Shown here: positions 54,820-64,000 of the stretch, one piece after another | Layout: each line of letters starts with the position of its first letter | Position numbering within the stretch: position 1 is the first letter of the stretch | DNA from: Pelargonium tetragonum | Lineage: Eukaryota > Streptophyta > Magnoliopsida > Geraniales > Geraniaceae | Assembly: GCA_036897445.1 (NCBI GenBank) | Contig: JAYMTL010000019.1 | Coordinates: 123,913 to 187,912, forward strand | Length of the DNA stretch: 64,000 bases | Reading direction: 5' to 3' | Made by a program: the position numbers and the translations under genes | The notes under the pieces: generated by a model | Told to the model about the DNA's origin: nothing | The model's input: only the letters and a program-made list of their open reading frames with translations | Database searches by the model: none

Positions 54820-55000
54820 CCTTTCAGTTCTACTTTCTTTCTTTACCTGCCTTTTTTCCTCTTATGCATGCTCTTAAGCTCCCTACACTTCTTATCTTAG
54901 TCTTGATAGCTGCCTTACTCTTCCTCAATACTTAATAGCTAATTTAACTTTCACTAAAACTTGAGACTCCCTTCTTACCCGAAATTGGAAACAAAGAAAC
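54820..55000 (-). repeat. repeat family A, inverted copy
   Basis: Plus-strand pyrimidine-rich. Reverse complement contains GCAGCTATCAAGACTAAG, sharing the 13-bp AGCTATCAAGACT with the copy at 61,775-61,790. Ends near a family B-like GAAATTGGAAACAAAG. Confidence 0.5.
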
Positions 55001-55352
55001 TGGCTACTAACTTACTTTAAAGCTACGCGCACCCACTTTCTTTTAACCGGGAGTTGAAGAGTACTCATTTTACTAAACGAAGCAAATACTTTCCATAAAA
55101 AAAGCTAAAGACAACAAATAAGTAAAAAAGAATAATTAAAATAAGTAACCTTTTCCGGGCGTAAGAATACCTTGAACCTGTGACCGATGAGAGACCCTTA
55201 AAATGGTAAAAAAATTTCCTAAGAGATGTGAGACCGATATTGACTCTTTCCCAAGCTACTAACGAAAAACTCTTATCTACTTTGCCTACTTACTCTAAAG
55301 TCCTTATCCTTTTCAAATCAAAAGAATTCTTCCTTTGTTTTTTCCGGAGTTT

Positions 55353-55440
55353 CCTAACACTAAAACCAGATAAGGAAAGCGTAAACCAACGGGCTCCCAT
55401 TTGAGACTCTACTTTTTCGAGGTGAGACATTCTTTCCTTT
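55353..55440 (+). repeat. repeat family C, copy 2
   Basis: CCTAACACTAAAACCA at 55,353-55,368, GTAAACCAAC at 55,381-55,390 and CGAGGTGAGAC at 55,418-55,428, in the same order and spacing as at 23.2 kb. A 92-codon minus-strand frame (55,360-55,638) crosses this copy and keeps intact CpA sites. It could preserve part of the element's coding region, but I do not recognise it and the first copy is not open in that frame. Confidence 0.6.
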
Positions 55441-57680
55441 TAGATAGAACCTTAATATAAAAGTACTAGCCTTGTTACTTCTGCCATTGCATTCCATTGA
55501 GATGAGACATAGTAAAAAAGGGATGTAGCTTGTTAAGTACGCTGAGTGCTCAATTCCTATGGGAGACTGTATCTTAATTTTAGGCTTTCTAAGTCTCTGA
55601 AGAAAGTAACATATTAGATAAAGTTGAAAAAAGTACAAATTAAAGTCTACTCTTGGTACAAATTCTGATTACCCTTTTCTATTTGTAAAACTCAATATTT
55701 TGTACTGGGGAATCCTTCCTTTTTTAGAATTTCGTCAAGCTTTGTCATTTCAACGTACTTAGGCACCCCTCATGTATAGATCAGTTACAGACAAAAGTAA
55801 CCTTATTTTATTACTAAGAATTTCATTTACTGGAATTCCTTGTCTATTAGAAAGGGGACTTATAACGGAATATCCTTTTTGTGAGCTGCTCTTCAATATA
55901 ACAAAGTTTGTTTCATGTTTTAGCTATTAGTATAAAAGAGGTTTCTGCCTATGACTTATATATAAAGGAGTTTCACTACAGAATTAAGCTCTTTACTTAT
56001 ATTATTTGTTTGAAAAGCGCTTAGGTTCAGGCTTGTAATGGATTCATAACCTCCCCCACCCAGGCTGTAAGACAAAGAACTTTGCGCTTATAATAAGGTA
56101 CACCTTACATTTATTTAACAGAGTATCGCAGGATGTATTTACTCTGACTTTCCTTTGTTTTTACTGGTATAATATTAACGAGCTTAGTCGGCCTCTCGTA
56201 AGGGCAATCCCCTGCCACCGCCCCAATCTTCCGTTTGTATTTAAGAAATAACTCGTGTTATGTAAACTAAAATGACATTTCGAAAAGAGTCCTTTTTTTC
56301 TAGCGGAGGTTCCCAATCAAGTGAATAAAACCCTTAACTAAACTACAAGATGGAACTTGCTTTAACAATTCTAAGGGGGAACCCCTGACAGGTTTGACTT
56401 AGTTATAAAAATCCTAGATAACTTATAAGAATTTCTTAACACAGCTGCAAAAGGAAAAGGAAAGGGGTTTTGTATGCTTCATGGCTATGGATCTAACTTC
56501 ATCGGATTAAATTAAGAAGAACAGTATTACCAGGTTGCGGGGTCCTATTAGTTACGTATGTTGCGATAATCTCTAAATTACAGAGTATATGAAATAAACA
56601 AAATAGGAGTATTATTCTACAAACTACAAAAGCGAATCAAATTCTTTAGAAAATGAATACTCCCGGATTCCCATCAGTTTCAGCAACTACATGTGATCAG
56701 AGTAAAAAAGAGGTTGCTAAAGCTCCAACAGGAGCCTAGCCTTATAATGTGAAATAACTGGGATATCTACCGAGCGAAAGAAAGGGAGCCCTTTTCTATA
56801 TTACAGGGGATCCCTTCTAAACGTGTATCGCGAATCAATAAAAACCAAGATGGATATAAGTACTCCGTACAAGACTAAGAAGTAAGAGCTACTTCTTAGT
56901 GGTGTTTCCCTGACCCTTGCTTATTCATTAGGTCTACTTAATCGAAGGGAGTTCTCTAAAGGTATGAAATCAGGAGAACCTGCCCACTTGTTCAAAAAGC
57001 AAGGTTATACCCTTCAATTTCTGCGTAAATGAAAAAGAAGTCTATATAATCCGAAAAAGAAAATTCAATTTAATAGGATAATAAATCAGATAAGTCTGTT
57101 CTCCTAAATAGAATTTCTTTTTGTCATATAGAACCCCAACTAAGTATGAGATACGTATTATTTTCTTGGCTAAGTTTTCCAAATTAAAGACTGAAAACTC
57201 TATTTATACTTGGTTGGGGCGGCCCCCTAAGAGTTGTTTACTATATGTTTCCCAGAAAAAAGTGTTAGTCAGTTCTAAAGGAATTCCCTTAATATTATTA
57301 TAATAGGATAGCAGTACCGGAACCTTATTATAAAAGTGTAGAAAAGTCCTCCGTAGTAGTATTTGACATGAGTCCCCTGTTTTCGTTAAGTACTCTTGTT
57401 TAGCTGCCAAGGCTTATTTGTGTTGTAAATAGAATCCCTTTCTTCTACCTTGTAAGGACCTTCTTAACAAATGTGTAAAAGTTCATAAAAGATTTAGTGG
57501 CCGATTTCGGCTTTTTATGGTTTGAAGTTTATATACTTACTTTAACTTCGAAAGCTAACTTTTTAACAAAAACCGGATGAAGAAAAAGAATCACTCATTT
57601 ATTTAAAATCTTCCTCACATAAAAAAGAGAAACGGATTTTTGGCTTCAGTTCTTTTATTCCTAAAACCCAACCCTTATTA
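55441..57680. other. gene-free AT-rich DNA
   Basis: No gene, RNA or dispersed repeat supported beyond the continuation of the 55.4 kb repeat. Short G-run/C-run palindromes occur at about 56,375-56,385 and 56,785-56,815. Confidence 0.5.
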
Positions 57681-57689
57681 TCCTGTAAT

Positions 57690-57900
57690 CAGAAACCTAG
57701 AAACAAAAGCCACCTTCCTTGCTTTTTGTACTACTTGCTCTCTTATTCGTAGCTAGACTCTGCATATCTTATCTTATTTTCGAGAGCTTAATTTCATTAC
57801 CTACCCTATTATAACCTGTACTTAGTACAGCTGCCGCAGTCCTCCTTTGTTTGGTATTAGTCTTTTATTATAGTATACACTCTACTTTAAACCGGAAGCA
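57690..57900 (-). repeat. repeat family A, inverted copy
   Basis: Reverse complement carries a box variant GGTAATGAAATTAAG (57,787-57,801) and AGCTACGAATAAGA. The latter is shared with the copy at 61,707-61,720 (TCTTATTCGTAGCT on the plus strand in both). Ends with a family B-like GAAGCAGAAGAACACC. Confidence 0.5.
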
Positions 57901-58026
57901 GAAGAACACCAAAGTCTTCCCTAACACCGCCCCAATGGAAAAGCAAACGAATGTGGTTACATTTTACTTCTTTTAGAGCTTTAGAGCCTATATCATTCGA
58001 ATTCTATTTGCTTGCACTTTCTCTAT

Positions 58027-58044
58027 TTACTATACTTACTATAC
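58027..58044. repeat. 9-bp perfect tandem duplication
   Basis: TTACTATAC twice in a row. A minor slippage product. Confidence 0.85.
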
Positions 58045-58379
58045 TATCCCAGCCGGATAATTAAAAAAACCATAACATAGGGAACCCCCTCTTTTTTGTT
58101 AAGTCTTTTCTTATACCCAGGAGCTGCGGAACGGGTTGCCTGGCAATGAGCTTTCCTCAAGAGTTTTTCCCCTGTTTGCGCCTCCACTCTCTCGGGTACG
58201 CGTAAAATTTGCTTCATTTCTCTACACAATTTTAAAGAAGGCTGAGCAAAAGCCCGGCTGCTTCAAAGGAATCCCTCCTAGAGTCAATCAAAGTAAGTAC
58301 TTTGTCCCGTATTTTAATACCAAGACAGAATCTACAGCTTGGAGGTCTAAATAACGCTTATATCGCTCGGGACTTTATC

Positions 58380-58500
58380 TACTTAAAAGGTACTTTAAGA
58401 ATAACTCTATACTATCTATTATTACACCCTAATACCCATATAAGAACTTACATTACTATTAACTAATAAAGGATACTACACAATAGGCTACAAAGCGGGT
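58380..58500 (+). repeat. repeat family A, 5'-type fragment
   Basis: CTATCTATTATTACACCCTAAT followed by ACTAATAAAGGATACTA reproduces the start of the copy at 29,111-29,155. Confidence 0.45.
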
Positions 58501-58777
58501 ATCTTAATACAACTGTATAACTAATAGGATTGTACTATTTTACTTTGACATTAGTAACTAAAAGTGCTTCTTTCCCTTATAACTGGAGAGCCTTTTGCGT
58601 AAGGGTAAGTTTCCTTAGACTCTTTTTTTTTCAAATAAGGGAGATTTTTATTTACTCAGATACGAAAAGCTTTTTTAGGCATTTTAAACAAACAAAGTTT
58701 GCCTCTAATCCAAGGTTTCTGGTAAGATCAAAATCTACTAAAATATAAGGAGTGGAAATAAAGTATAGCGGCTACTC

Positions 58778-58797
58778 GAGGTATTGTAAATAAGAAT
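58778..58797 (+). repeat. 20-bp exact repeat, copy 1
   Basis: Begins GAGGTATTGTAAATAAG and is identical over 20 bases to 62,219-62,238. Such identity is not expected by chance in 64 kb, so both are parts of the same family, in the same orientation. Confidence 0.7.
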
Positions 58798-58799
58798 AT

Positions 58800-59890
58800 T
58801 CAACAGATTTTGGTTCTTAAGTTGGTTTGCTGCTGTTGTTAGTTTATAAAGTATATATATAGAGCTAATGCGAAGTTTTTAGGGGTATGTACTTAGGATA
58901 AAGGATTCCGAGTAAGCTATTAAATCCAATTCGAGTTCTATTTAGATAATTCTGGGGTTTTTAGTAGTTAGCAAGAAAACGAGTAAGGTGTGACTAAGGT
59001 ACGGTACAGAGTAAAAGCTGCAGGCATTATAAAGAAGGGAGGCCTGGGTATAAAAAAACTATACTACAAGCATACACGGGTATTGGAATAAAGCCACCCA
59101 TAAGAGTAATCAACCAAAAGAGAAGAATCCCTTAGAAAAACTTATACTAGTGTTTTTAAGTAAGCGACTGTCTACTATCAACTAACACTAAAAAGTTTTT
59201 ATAGCAAGGTTAATGTAACTTCATAAATTCGTAAAAGTATTTTGTAACAGGAGTTTTGAATCTTAAACTTGAAATTCAACGGGGATTAATCCAGAGGCAG
59301 CTTTTCGAGGGTTGTAAGTTTAGAGTGGGTTTCCCTGTTCTATCCCTTTTCAGTCAGGGAATTCGCCAGATTCTGGTAGGGATTTAGTACTACTACTATT
59401 GGGTTTCTACGTAAAGCAAATAGCTAACTGGTAGTACTCGAAATAAAAGGGACTCTCATGGAAATACAAATAGAAGACACCGGAAATTCTTTTACAAGTC
59501 AGAAAAAAAGGACCTCTCTTATCCAGCTACACTAGCAATCCAGATCGGTATAGTAACATAGACTTTCACTCCTTTAGCGCTTATCCCAATAGAACTAAAC
59601 AAGGAATTTTCTGTCTTAGAATGCCTGCCACAGCCTGCTTACAATCTTGTGAACTCCTTTCTAATCTAAAATCTAAAAGAGTAACGGAATAAGCTGTAGT
59701 CAATGACTGCTTTTACCCTCTTTCAACCAACTGCTCCTAGCTTCTTTGCGGGCTTTCAAGAACTACGAGCTAGAAGTAATTAATACTAAAAGCTAAAAGG
59801 AATTCGCCAGTTTAAGCTAAGAAACTCCAAATGTAGTATCCTTTGGGACCCTTTTCAGAGGGTAAGGTTGTACAGAAAAGCTAAAGGGAA
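58800..59890. other. gene-free AT-rich DNA
   Basis: No gene or RNA supported. Purine-rich runs around 58,980-59,120 hint at family A, but I could not anchor them to a shared word. Confidence 0.45.
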
Positions 59891-59895
59891 GAGCT

Positions 59896-59912
59896 AAGGT
59901 AATGTAATTAAG
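59896..59912 (+). repeat. family A box, T variant
   Basis: AAGGTAATGTAATTAAG. The variable site carries the mutated T. Confidence 0.65.
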
Positions 59913-59959
59913 GGTTCTTCTAAGCGAAGGCAACCCCTATTGTAAATACCCGTATAAAT

Positions 59960-60280
59960 AGAAAGAAAAGGCTCTAACTTAACCTACTTGCTTTTCTATT
60001 TCTAAGTACTCTGCCTACGAGACTTCAGACTCTTACTTGTTTTCTTATGCCTACCCATCCTCTTAGGAGATATACTGATTTTTATACCAAAACCCTTAAA
60101 GGAAATATCACCTGCCTTCTTGTTGCTTACAGATTGGGGATCTAGGAATTTATATCTATGATTAGTACTAGTAGTTTATATTCTATATTCTATTTGTAGA
60201 GTATTCTATAGTCTTTATTTATTACTCTAGCTTATTAGAATAGTTATAGATAGTGTTTTTGTGGTATAGTCTTAATAAAG
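59960..60280 (-). repeat. repeat family A, inverted copy
   Basis: Pyrimidine-rich. Reverse complement of 60,170-60,270 contains ACTATAGAATACTC and AATAAATAAAGACTATAG, parallel to the AATAAAGACTATATACTATAAG stretch at 29,143-29,165. Confidence 0.45.
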
Positions 60281-60299
60281 GAGTATTCCTCTTGTCTTA

Positions 60300-60715
60300 A
60301 CAATTTGTGCTTATCGTTAAGGAGAGCAGGAACGAACCTTTTAAGTACATATATAAATCCTTATAACCGACCAAGGGCATACGGAGGAAGGTTAATGTTA
60401 GATAGTTTATTGGTAGTTAAACCCTTACTAAAGGACCAACATAGCAGACTTAAAAATAAGAATGACTTTAACTTCAGAGCTCTTTTTTCTCTAAAAGTGT
60501 GGGGCTTGAGGCTTATAAAGTACATTTTCAGATGTTTTAGAAAAACCCTGCTTCGGAAACTGCTTTGCGTGTAAAATTCCCGTCTAGTTAAAGAGCTGAA
60601 TCAACCAGTAACATCAACTAGAAAAACAGACTTTGACTTAAGCTTTATCCTTTTCAATTCCTAAGCCCTTGAACACAAAAGCAAGTAGACGACCTGCTTA
60701 CACTTTAAGCTAAAC
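60300..60715. other. AT-rich DNA with an unrecognised 89-codon frame
   Basis: A plus-strand open stretch runs from about 60,305 to 60,574, basic and Leu/Arg-rich, without any motif I recognise. Its length fits chance in this composition, so it is not called as a gene. Confidence 0.35.
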
Positions 60716-60719
60716 AACT

Positions 60720-60900
60720 GCTTTCTTTATTAATTGCATTACCTTCTTCTTTAATTAGAGAAACTATGCTATAAAGGAACTCTATAGTGCAGTAAACTAT
60801 CTTTCCCATAAAACTTCTCACTTGTTATAATCTAAATCTTTATACCTTGCTTATTCGGTATCTTATTCATATCTACACTTCTCAATAACTAGAGAAACCT
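60720..60900 (-). repeat. repeat family A, inverted copy with C-variant box
   Basis: TTAATTGCATTACCTT at 60,730-60,745 is the reverse complement of the box with the CpA site intact. The rest is pyrimidine-rich (CTTCTTCTTTAATTAG, CTTGCTTATTCGG). Confidence 0.5.
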
Positions 60901-61119
60901 TCATGTCCTATGAGCTCTTTCTAATGGGTACGGAGGCTGGGAGTTCTTGTCAACTATTAGTTAGTACAGGTATATACTAGTGAATTGAATAGATAGTTAA
61001 CCTTAAGACCTACAAAAGAATTTGACTTTAATGTCAAAATATGACATTCCTAAGTTTATTGGTTAAAGCGGATATGTAGGAGCGCTAAAAAGTTATAATG
61101 GGGTTACTGGATAGGCTAA

Positions 61120-61650
61120 TCGGTGTTTTAGTGCATTTGCTTTAATCTTCAATCTTTCATTCCCAAATTAGAAAGTAGGAGACATATAGATGGAAAATGA
61201 ATAAACAAGAAACAAGTTACCTCCCCTCTGCGGACCTGTTTCTAAATTGGTAACTTTCTTCCCGGGATTTTGGTCCTCTTCTCCTAGGGAAGCCCGATCA
61301 AAAATGCATCAATTGACCAGCTATGTCTACTTTTCTCTTTTTTTGAAATGTCTTCCCTTCCTAAAAAGGGTTTTTATGAATTTTCCATCTATGTCGCTCT
61401 CTTGGGGTCTCTCTACACGTAAAAATGCAAAATGAACTTTCATAGCTATATGAAACTCCTTTTTTCTATGAAAAGAGGTATCGAAGATGTCCTTACGAAG
61501 GGAAATGCCCTGTTTGTTCCATTTTCACCTACTGCAAAAACCTTATTTTCTTAATATAATATAATAGAAGGGAACTCTGATTCTCAAAAAAGTAGGCAAG
61601 ATCGTTAGAGCTTGAAAATCTTCAGTGTATGAAACTCCTTCCTTTAGTTT
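61120..61650. other. unmutated island flanking a short open frame
   Basis: CpA and TpG are abundant while TpA is not. In about 61,291-61,395 my hand count is CpA+TpG 12 against ApC+GpT 6 and TpA 5 against ApT 10, the reverse of the block. A plus-strand frame of about 62 codons ends at 61,435 (Phe/Leu/Ser-rich, unrecognised). TATGAAACTCCTT occurs twice, at 61,449-61,461 and 61,628-61,640, as direct repeats 179 bases apart. Confidence 0.5.
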
Positions 61651-61679
61651 CTTCTTTAGTGGCACTCTAAAGGAACCTA

Positions 61680-61985
61680 CTCAAAATGGGAACTCCTTTT
61701 CTGTACATGTTTCTTATTCGTAGCTTTGTCTCAGCCTTCTCCCTTTATTAGCCTGTAATAGCTATACCTCTCTGAGTCTTGATAGCTACTAAACTCTGTG
61801 TCTTAGTCTTCAGAGCTTTACCCTTCTTTAGTCTTTAGTCCTTGTAGCTTTGTTTTACCAGTAAAACGGAGAAGAGAGACTTTACGGGCCTTTCCTTCAG
61901 TCGCTTTATACTCTTATCTTCGATACCTTAACTTCGTTTCCTCTATTTTTAGGAGCTCTTCAACGGCTCTTTATTCAAAGGAACG
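61680..61985 (-). repeat. repeat family A, inverted copy
   Basis: Plus-strand pyrimidine-rich, with TTATTCGTAGCT, AATAGCTATACC and ACCTCTCTGAGTCTT (61,766-61,780), the last an exact complement of 29,345-29,359. It meets the following plus-oriented copy, so the two form an inverted pair. Confidence 0.55.
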
Positions 61986-61989
61986 GTAC

Positions 61990-62240
61990 AAGTACAATAG
62001 GACAAGTTCAGCTATTATCAAGACAGGTAATGTAATTAAGACAGCTACGGCAAACAAGTAGTACAGCTGCTACCTCAAGAATCCTAATAACAATAAGAAA
62101 GGCACTCGCAAGAAGTGGACCTAATCTCCTAATACTACACTGACCTATCTAATAGTTAGGGAATCTTGCCAATCTTTAGAATCTCTCAAGCAAGCTCGCC
62201 TCTATATACTAAGAACAAGAGGTATTGTAAATAAGAATCT
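61990..62240 (+). repeat. repeat family A, direct copy
   Basis: Contains AGGTAATGTAATTAAG at 62,025-62,040 (T variant), then AGACAGCTACGGC, and ends with the 20-bp word shared with 58,778-58,797. Confidence 0.55.
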
Positions 62241-63380
62241 ACTCTAACGAAATTCCTATGCTAAAGTAATATTTACACTTTGAATCGAAAAAAGATGCTT
62301 GCAAAAAAGAAAGGTAATCTTTAGATTATATATAAAACATGAAATTGAATTTTCTTTCAAGTCTCTATACAAGGGAAAGAAAGAGGACTTTCACATATAA
62401 GGCTGTCCTACTTCTTTCTAAAAATCCGGGGTAGAAATCCAGTACTTACAGAAGAGAACTGACCTGAAATGATTGTTCCAATTTCACCCCACTAAAGCGT
62501 TCCCTCAAGCCCATTACTAGGAGTACCTTTTTCCCTTTTTTGAAAAAGTAGTTTAGCATGTAGCAAAACCAATAAAAAGCGTATGAATTCTGCTTCTTAC
62601 TTATTATCAAATGGGAACGCTCAGGGAGTTTAAGTGAAGGGTCTTTTAGCTCTTCTGATGGAAGCCCACCTCTTTCGCGTAGAGTCCTTTAGTGCAAGTT
62701 CCTAATAGTCAGTAATAGACAACCCTAACCCTTAGTTTTGCTGTAGCGAGCGGGGGCTTCTAGTAAACGAATAAGTAAGGCTGCGCTTAAGTGATATTGA
62801 GCATTATAAAGGGCTGCTGAGTACCTAACCTCCTGTCAAATTCCAGACAATAACTTCCGTCTTTACCTAGGAAGCTTTTCAGGCCTTTTTTGAATTGGCA
62901 CCCTTTGAAGTTTATACCAATTCTTTCATTTATCCAAAGCAGACCAAAATAGCCCCTTATTTGTATTGCCTCAAGGTGCCTTAAAACAATGTCCTACAGC
63001 ATAGGTTTACTAAAAACAAGTACCCGGTATTGCTTTCCTAACTGCCATGGATTTAAGATATTTTGTATATTAACTTTAGGGTTCCCGCCTCTGGAAACAC
63101 CTATTTCTAAGCAAATTCCAGAAAGGAAGGTAATGTAATTAAGCACTTTTCTATTCGAGGAAACCCCGCTCAAAAGTGTAAAAGACTCCCCCTCCTTGAG
63201 GCTAAACTCGATAAAAGGTTGAATTATGCCCAATAAAGTAGGTTTCCCTTTAAAAGGCCCCGATTTCTATTAGAGTTCCCAAAAAGGAAGTAGAGGCTTT
63301 TTGTACCTTTTTTGACGAAAATGGATTAGGTTCAAAGTAGCCGGAAGCCTGGTAAAACCCTTCTGCTCATTTTCAAGGCT
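62241..63380. other. transition zone toward less-mutated DNA
   Basis: CpA and TpG become frequent from about 62,430 and are common at 62,880-63,120, so the right boundary of the mutated block appears to lie within this zone. A T-variant family A box is at 63,127-63,143. No gene is recognised. Confidence 0.45.
63127..63143 (+). repeat. family A box, T variant
   Basis: AAGGTAATGTAATTAAG, identical to the box at 59,896-59,912. Confidence 0.65.
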
Positions 63381-63588
63381 AGTTTAGGGGATTTTCGGGG
63401 TTGTTTCTATCATTTTTGCTTGTTTTCGGACCTTTATTGAGTACTTTTCCCTGCTTTTCACCCATAACTCAGAACTAGAATATGGAGAAATCCTCACAAA
63501 AGGAAAGGTATCGAAACGAAAAGAAATTACAGGAGTCGAACCTTCTAGTTCTTTTACTAGCTGCTAACCGGCATCTCCTTGTTTTTAA

Positions 63589-64000
63589 CGAGCTGTCTCC
63601 AGAATTTGTTACTTTCCGGAGTGTCACTTTCGCTCATCGAGGGACAAACCCAGGCCCTTGATCTTATCATATAATCAGGACGGGAAAAACCCTAGCAGCT
63701 AAAGAGAGACTACAACCTTTGCTGCTCAATTTCATGTAGAACATGGATCGTATGTACCTCGCTTTCGGGACTACCAGCTCAAGGTAGCTATCTATGCCTT
63801 TTCAAAGGCAAAGATATCTTGGGACACTTCCGTACAGACGACACTTTGTAGCTAGAAATCCCACGAGATGTTGGCATCAACCCGAGATCAGATAATGGAG
63901 AAAGCTCGCAGAATAAAGTCTCCTAATTCTATTCCCGAGAGCAAATGAACGCAGATAGACTTGAAAGAAAATTTGAAACTTGGTCGCGTTTTCCGCATAA
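63589..64000 (+). pseudogene. possible decayed reading frame with three in-frame stops, open to the right edge
   Basis: One plus-strand phase runs from after a TAA at 63,586 to the window end, broken by TAA at 63,700, TAG at 63,853 and TGA at 63,946. Between stops it reads like ordinary protein with balanced composition, for example MLASTRDQIMEKARRIKS around residues starting at 63,868. TAA and TAG are each one CpA-to-TpA change from CAA and CAG, which fits light RIP of a transposon or gene. No domain is recognised. A minus-strand phase over the same bases is similarly open with three TGA stops, so strand choice is uncertain, and neither may be real. The region has normal CpA/TpG content. Confidence 0.25.

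Noticed and set aside
63520-63560. Minus-strand AAGGTTCGACTCC with a neighbouring CTAGT/ACTAG hairpin
   Set aside because: The hairpin loop is six bases, the T stem has a mismatch and no acceptor stem pairs, so a tRNA gene is not supported.
1-64000. Plant mitochondrial intergenic DNA
   Set aside because: It was the first impression from AT-rich, gene-poor sequence. However, no mitochondrial gene, group II intron core or secure tRNA was found, and the TpA excess with CpA/TpG depletion is not a known feature of plant mitochondrial DNA. It remains the main alternative.
1-64000. CRISPR array, telomere repeats or rRNA
   Set aside because: No regularly spaced direct repeats, no TTAGGG-type arrays and no conserved rRNA strings were seen on either strand.

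Overview
This 64 kb window holds no recognisable complete gene. It is AT-rich (37 % G+C in one 120-base hand count, 33 % in another), stops are dense in all six frames, and no open stretch reaches 100 codons apart from what length alone would give. The most informative signal is dinucleotide usage. In hand-counted interior samples TpA is about twice ApT, and CpA+TpG is only about 0.4 to 0.5 of ApC+GpT, while CpG is not obviously depleted. That is the classical footprint of repeat-induced point mutation (RIP, CpA to TpA), known from filamentous ascomycetes (Pezizomycotina). My reading is a gene-free, RIP-degraded AT-rich block (isochore) of a nuclear fungal chromosome, possibly pericentromeric or subtelomeric. 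I infer the organism from base usage alone; no marker gene confirms it. A bloated organelle spacer is the main alternative, but I find no convincing organelle gene or intron core.

Layout. Bases 1-233 carry the 3' end of a 76-codon open frame with normal CpA/TpG content, so the left end probably touches less-mutated sequence. From about 234 to 29,000 lies strongly mutated DNA with few visible repeats, interrupted by a less-mutated patch near 22.6-23.2 kb. At 29.1-32.8 kb comes a cluster of purine-rich repeat copies (here called family A). From 32.8 to 47.6 kb the sequence is again featureless. At 47.6-48.7 kb there is a long pyrimidine-rich (opposite-strand) family A tract. From about 53 kb to the right end the block is mosaic: RIP-like DNA alternates with islands of normal dinucleotide usage (53.33-53.54, 54.2-54.4, 61.12-61.65 and about 62.4 kb onward), and family A copies occur in both orientations.

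The repeats support the mutation model from inside the window. A box in family A reads AAGGTAATG(C/T)AATTAAG. Three copies carry C and four carry T at the same CpA site, exactly the substitution RIP makes. Two further repeat relationships are visible: family C (about 23.2 and 55.4 kb) and family B (48.5 and 53.2 kb). At the right edge a frame is broken by TAA, TAG and TGA, two of which are one CpA-to-TpA change from CAA and CAG.

No rRNA, secure tRNA, CRISPR array, bacterial-type promoter or terminator, telomere repeat array or identifiable transposase/reverse transcriptase domain could be supported. Genes do not work together here in any way I can see; the biological content is decayed repeats and the record of the process that decayed them.
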